A DNA stretch of 10,598 nucleotides from Pseudomonadota bacterium (GTDB taxonomy: Bacteria > Pseudomonadota > Gammaproteobacteria > Burkholderiales > Burkholderiaceae_B). Under the pieces are notes generated by a model that saw only the letters and a program-made list of their open reading frames with translations, made no database searches and was not told the origin of the DNA. The stretch covers positions 1 to 10,598 of the forward strand of contig JAEZGR010000238.1 in NCBI GenBank assembly GCA_023437255.1, in the 5' to 3' direction. Positions within the stretch are counted from its first letter, which is position 1, and each line of letters begins with the position of its first letter. Below are positions 7,547 through 10,598 of this stretch, piece by piece. Made by a program: the position numbers and the translations under genes.

Positions 7547-8773
7547 TCAAGTTAGCGTTACACGGGCAAACTTGCGCTTGCCCACCTGCACCACATAGGT
7601 GCCGGCTTGCAGTTGCAGGGATTTGTCGTCGATGCGCTGACCGTCGACACGCACCCCACCCTGCTCGACATTTCGTTGCGCCTCGGAGCCGGACGCTGCC
7701 AGGCCCGCCTCGCGCAGAACTTTGAGTATACCCATGGGGCCCTGCCCCACATTCACTTCCGGCATGTCTTCCGGAATCGCGCCGTCACGGAAGCGTGCCT
7801 CGAAAGATGCCAGGGCGTCTTCGGCCGCCTTGCGGTTATGGAAGCGCTCCACGATTTCCTGGGCAAGGGCCACCTTGGCCTCGCGCGGGTTCAGACCTTC
7901 GTTCACCTGCTGCTGCAAACGCTCGATGTCCTGCAGGGACCGGAAGGAAAGCAGCTCGTAGTAGCGCCACATGAGCGTGTCGGAAATCGACATCAGCTTG
8001 CCGAAGATCGAATCGGGCGACTCAGTGATACCGATGTAATTGCCCTTGGACTTGGACATCTTCTCGACGCCGTCGGTGCCTTCGAGTAGCGGCATCGTGA
8101 GGATGCACTGCGGCTCCATGCCGTATTCCTTCTGCAGCTCGCGACCCACCAGCAGGTTGAACTTCTGGTCGGTGCCGCCCATTTCGAGGTCGGCCTTCAG
8201 CACCACCGAGTCGTAACCCTGAAGCAGCGGGTAGAGGAATTCATGCACGGAGATGGGCACCCCACCCTTGAATCGGCGTGTGAAATCATCGCGTTCCATC
8301 ATGCGCGCCACCGTGTAGCGCGACGCCAGCTGAATAAGGCCGCGGGTACCGAGCTTGTCGCACCATTCCGAGTTGTAGCGAATCTCGGTGCGCGCCGGGT
8401 CAAGCACCATGCTGGCCTGCGCGTAATACGTCTTGGCGTTTTCGTGAATCTGCTCGGCGGTGAGCGGCGGCCGTGTGGTGTTGCGCCCGCTGGGATCGCC
8501 GATGAGCGCGGTGAAGTCACCGATCAGGAAAATGACGGTATGGCCGAGGTCCTGCAACTGCCGCATCTTGTTGAGCACCACGGTGTGCCCCAAGTGGATA
8601 TCGGGTGCTGTGGGATCAAGACCGAGCTTGATGCGCAGCGGCACCTTGGTTTCTCGACTGCGGGCAAGCTTGCGGACGAACTCGGATTCGACCAGCAACT
8701 CGTCGCAGCCCCGCTTGACCACGCTCAGATCCTGTTCGATTTCGGGGGTGATGGGGGCTTCGTTGGGCGACAT
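7547..8773 (-). CDS. tyrS: Tyrosyl-tRNA synthetase
   Basis: A 408-residue class I aminoacyl-tRNA synthetase that charges tRNA-Tyr with tyrosine. The HIGH-type motif is HLGH at 60-63 (in DIHLGH) and the ATP-binding loop is KMSKS at 238-242. The segment [13 protein letters not shown] at 85-97 and [14 protein letters not shown] at 193-206 line the tyrosine/ATP pocket in the TyrS2-like subfamily found in many proteobacteria. A C-terminal S4 RNA-binding domain covers about 347-407 ([20 protein letters not shown] onward). All key motifs are present. The Shine-Dalgarno sequence before ATG 8773 is poor, but no better in-frame start is visible. It is transcribed divergently from the M23 peptidase gene and is followed by the PEBP-like gene. 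Confidence 0.97.
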   Translation of the reverse strand: MSPNEAPITPEIEQDLSVVKRGCDELLVESEFVRKLARSRETKVPLRIKLGLDPTAPDIHLGHTVVLNKMRQLQDLGHTVIFLIGDFTALIGDPSGRNTTRPPLTAEQIHENAKTYYAQASMVLDPARTEIRYNSEWCDKLGTRGLIQLASRYTVARMMERDDFTRRFKGGVPISVHEFLYPLLQGYDSVVLKADLEMGGTDQKFNLLVGRELQKEYGMEPQCILTMPLLEGTDGVEKMSKSKGNYIGITESPDSIFGKLMSISDTLMWRYYELLSFRSLQDIERLQQQVNEGLNPREAKVALAQEIVERFHNRKAAEDALASFEARFRDGAIPEDMPEVNVGQGPMGILKVLREAGLAASGSEAQRNVEQGGVRVDGQRIDDKSLQLQAGTYVVQVGKRKFARVTLT

Positions 8774-8948
8774 AAGAAGACGTTCTGCCTGGGCGGAATG
8801 ATTGGAGGTGAAAATGTATCAGTGAAAACACCGAAAAGGCCTCGAAAACCTCGCGGTTATCGGATAGCATAGCGTGCTAACTGCAACCCTGTCTGCGCAG
8901 GGGCGTGCACGCCGGCAACGCAGCATCTTATCATCCAGGTTTTCATTC
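8774..8948. promoter_or_regulatory. Divergent intergenic region between tyrS and the M23 peptidase gene
   Basis: These 175 bases must hold both divergent promoters. Four GAAAA runs start at 8810, 8824, 8833 and 8844, the last three spaced close to a helical turn, which could bend the DNA. A short inverted repeat TAGCA-TAGCG-TGCTA lies at 8865-8879. No strong minus-strand promoter for tyrS stands out. Confidence 0.5.
8842..8870 (+). promoter_or_regulatory. Possible sigma-70 promoter of the M23 peptidase-anmK operon
   Basis: TCGAAA (8842-8847) and TAGCAT (8865-8870) each match four of six consensus positions with ideal 17-base spacing. The predicted start near 8877 gives a leader of about 72 bases. 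The match is moderate and the -10 box overlaps the inverted repeat at 8865-8879. Confidence 0.35.
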
Positions 8949-10346
8949 ATGTCCGAGAAAGGGATCCCCGAAACGCCCTCGCTACGCGCAGCCATGCGCG
9001 CTCATCGCAAACCGTTTCACCTCGTTCGCAAAAGTCTTTTGCTCGTGGCATTGGGCCTGTTCGGTACAGCCGGCGCGCTGGCCGTGGTACAGCCCACCGA
9101 AAAACCCGTGGTGTACACGGCGCACAGCGTACTGCCACTGCCCGAAATCGACGTCCTCTCAGAAACGGCGTCAAGCGACCCCTTCATCAGCGAAACAGTC
9201 ATTCGCCGCGGCGACACCCTGGCCGACCTGCTGCAGCGTCTGCATGTGCAGGAAGACGGTCTGCTGCCCTTCCTGATTCAGGAACCCGCCGCGCGTTCCA
9301 TCTACAAGCTCTACCCGGGGCGAGTCGTGCGCGCTGCCCTCGACCACGAAGGTCGGCTGGTGTCGCTGCGTTACGATCACACGCCCGGCGTGCGCCACGA
9401 AGGCAAGTACCTCAGCCGCTGGCTCGAAATCACGCCCCGCGACGGCGGCGGTTTCGCCGCGGTTGAACATGAAAAGGCAGCCGATACACAGATCCGCATC
9501 GCCGAAGGCGAGATCAGCAGCTCACTGTTCGGCGCCACCGATGCGGCCGGCATCCCCGATCACATCACCTTCCAGATGGTCGAGATCCTGTCGAGCAAGA
9601 TCGACTTCATGAAAGATCTGCGCAAGGGCGACCGCTTCCGCATCGTTTACGAAACCTATTCGAACGATGGGCGCGAAGTCGGCGCCGGGCGCGTGCTGGC
9701 CCTGGAATTCCTGAACAAAGACAAGACCTACGACGCCGTCTGGTTCACGCCCGACACCTCGTCTGGCGGTTATTACGATTTTGAAGGCCGCAGCCTGAAG
9801 GGTGCCTTCCTGCGCAATGCGCTCAAGTTCACCCGCATCAGCTCCACCTTCGGTGGTCGTCGCCACCCGGTGCACGGAGGCTTCCGTCAGCACAAGGGCG
9901 TCGACTACGCCGCACCCAGTGGCACCCCCATCCACGCCACCGCCGACGGCGTCATCAAGTTCGCCGGCTGGCAGCGCGGCTACGGCAACACCATCATCAT
10001 CGAGCACCACAACGGCATCAGCACCCTCTATGCCCACCAGAAGGGCTTCGCCAAGGGCATCAAGCCGGGCACCAAAGTGAGCCAGGGCACTCATATCGGC
10101 TACGTGGGCTCCACGGGCTGGTCCACCGGGCCGCATCTGCACTACGAGTTCCGGGTCAACAACAAGCCCGTCGACCCCCTGTCGATCGATCTGCCCGTTG
10201 CCCGCACGCTCGAGCCCGCCGAACGCAAGAAGTTCGACGTGGTCATGGCCCAATACCGCGACCACATCCAGCTGCTGCGCGGGCCGTCGCTCACCGCCGA
10301 CAGCGAAGGCGACACCGACGCCCTTCAAGTGGCCAGCAATCAGTAA
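8949..10346 (+). CDS. Membrane-anchored M23/LytM-family peptidoglycan endopeptidase
   Basis: A 465-residue protein expected to cut peptide cross-links of peptidoglycan in the periplasm. A short cytoplasmic, basic N-terminus (RAHRKPFHLVRK) leads into one membrane segment at about 29-47, probably an uncleaved anchor. An OapA/LysM-like region follows (about 80-115, VIRRGDTLADLLQRL), then a Csd3-like second domain. The catalytic LytM domain (about 305-410) has the zinc ligands H315 and D319 in HKGVD and H398 in HLHYEF, plus H363 in LYAH and H396. All are present, so it is likely active. Such proteins resemble MepM. ATG 8949 was chosen because it gives a normal N-terminus (MSEKGIPETP) and has AGG nine bases upstream. 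The in-frame GTG at 8874 lacks a ribosome site and lies at the predicted transcription start. anmK begins 3 bases after the stop. Confidence 0.93.
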   Translation: MSEKGIPETPSLRAAMRAHRKPFHLVRKSLLLVALGLFGTAGALAVVQPTEKPVVYTAHSVLPLPEIDVLSETASSDPFISETVIRRGDTLADLLQRLHVQEDGLLPFLIQEPAARSIYKLYPGRVVRAALDHEGRLVSLRYDHTPGVRHEGKYLSRWLEITPRDGGGFAAVEHEKAADTQIRIAEGEISSSLFGATDAAGIPDHITFQMVEILSSKIDFMKDLRKGDRFRIVYETYSNDGREVGAGRVLALEFLNKDKTYDAVWFTPDTSSGGYYDFEGRSLKGAFLRNALKFTRISSTFGGRRHPVHGGFRQHKGVDYAAPSGTPIHATADGVIKFAGWQRGYGNTIIIEHHNGISTLYAHQKGFAKGIKPGTKVSQGTHIGYVGSTGWSTGPHLHYEFRVNNKPVDPLSIDLPVARTLEPAERKKFDVVMAQYRDHIQLLRGPSLTADSEGDTDALQVASNQ

Positions 10347-10349
10347 GAC

Positions 10350-10598
10350 ATGGCGGCAAAGGCCTATGTCGGCATCATGTCCGGCACCAGCCTCGATGCC
10401 GCCGATGCGGTACTCTTCCTTTGCGACGCTGCGGGCCGGGGCCGTGCCGAACATGCCGCCACCGTGCCCCTGCCGCAGCCGCTGCGGCAAACGCTGCTCG
10501 AACTCAATACCTCCGGCCCAGACGAACTGCACCGGGCGGCCATCGCTTCTTTACAGCTCGTCGAACTTTACGCCCAGGCCGTACACACGCTGCTGTAC
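10350..10598 (+). CDS. anmK: Anhydro-N-acetylmuramic acid kinase, 5' part only
   Basis: The first 83 residues of a gene cut by the window edge. The start MAAKAYVGIMSGTSLDAADAVLF is typical of AnmK, which phosphorylates and opens 1,6-anhydro-MurNAc released during wall turnover so that it returns to amino-sugar metabolism. The ATP/substrate loop MSGTSLD is intact, but the next residue is Ala (SGTSLDAAD) where the usual form is SGTSLDG. The gene begins 3 bases after the M23 peptidase stop and lacks a clear Shine-Dalgarno site, pointing to translational coupling. The tyrS-M23 peptidase-anmK neighbourhood recurs in proteobacteria, which supports the call. The catalytic residues further on cannot be checked here. 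Confidence 0.93.
   Translation, partial: MAAKAYVGIMSGTSLDAADAVLFLCDAAGRGRAEHAATVPLPQPLRQTLLELNTSGPDELHRAAIASLQLVELYAQAVHTLLY

Noticed and set aside
8874..8948. N-terminal extension of the M23 peptidase from GTG 8874
   Set aside because: No ribosome site precedes it, it coincides with the predicted transcription start, and the basic stretch it adds is not expected before a normal membrane anchor.
9522..10532. Minus-strand frame of 336 codons opposite the M23 peptidase and anmK
   Set aside because: It covers two well-supported genes; its Gly/Ala/Val/Asp-rich product is typical of a codon-bias shadow frame.

Overview
This window looks like ordinary chromosomal core sequence from a GC-rich betaproteobacterium. 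The evidence is the gene order glyA-nrdR-ribD-ribE, the divergent tyrS / M23 peptidase-anmK pair, and a GSH-type Atm1 exporter beside a tRNA-Ser. A Rhodocyclales/Burkholderiales-like host is plausible, but the sequence alone does not settle the order. I see no mobile element, phage gene, CRISPR array or toxin/defence cassette, and no previously undescribed system. The points worth a second look are small: a terminator-like hairpin in a tRNA leader, unusual residues in two conserved motifs, and several gene starts that need moving.

Layout from left to right. 34-1008 (+) is a zinc-free MDR-family NADPH:quinone oxidoreductase. It converges, with a 39-bp gap, on an Atm1/HMT1-type ABC exporter (1048-2892, -). 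Upstream of the exporter lie a Rho-independent terminator (2961-2996) and tRNA-Ser(GGA) (3029-3119, -), with a TATAAT promoter at 3178-3205. Next, all on the minus strand and reading right to left, comes glyA (6762-5518), nrdR (5486-5022), ribD (5025-3868) and ribE (3847-3218). This cluster covers one-carbon/serine-glycine metabolism, ribonucleotide-reductase regulation and riboflavin synthesis. The nrdR stop and the ribD start share an ATGA overlap. Further right on the minus strand is tyrS (8773-7547), followed by a PEBP/YbhB-like protein (7526-6891).

A 175-bp divergent intergenic region separates tyrS from a plus-strand pair. The first is a membrane-anchored M23/LytM peptidoglycan endopeptidase (8949-10346). 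The second, 3 nt later, is the start of anmK (10350 to the window edge), encoding anhydro-N-acetylmuramic acid kinase. Together they link wall cleavage with recycling of wall fragments.

The longest possible reading frames overstate several genes. The better-supported starts are GTG 2892 (ABC exporter), ATG 6762 (glyA), ATG 7526 (PEBP) and ATG 8949 (M23 peptidase). They rest on Shine-Dalgarno spacing, family N-termini and, for the exporter, the position of the tRNA terminator. No stretch over 300 bp lacks a gene.
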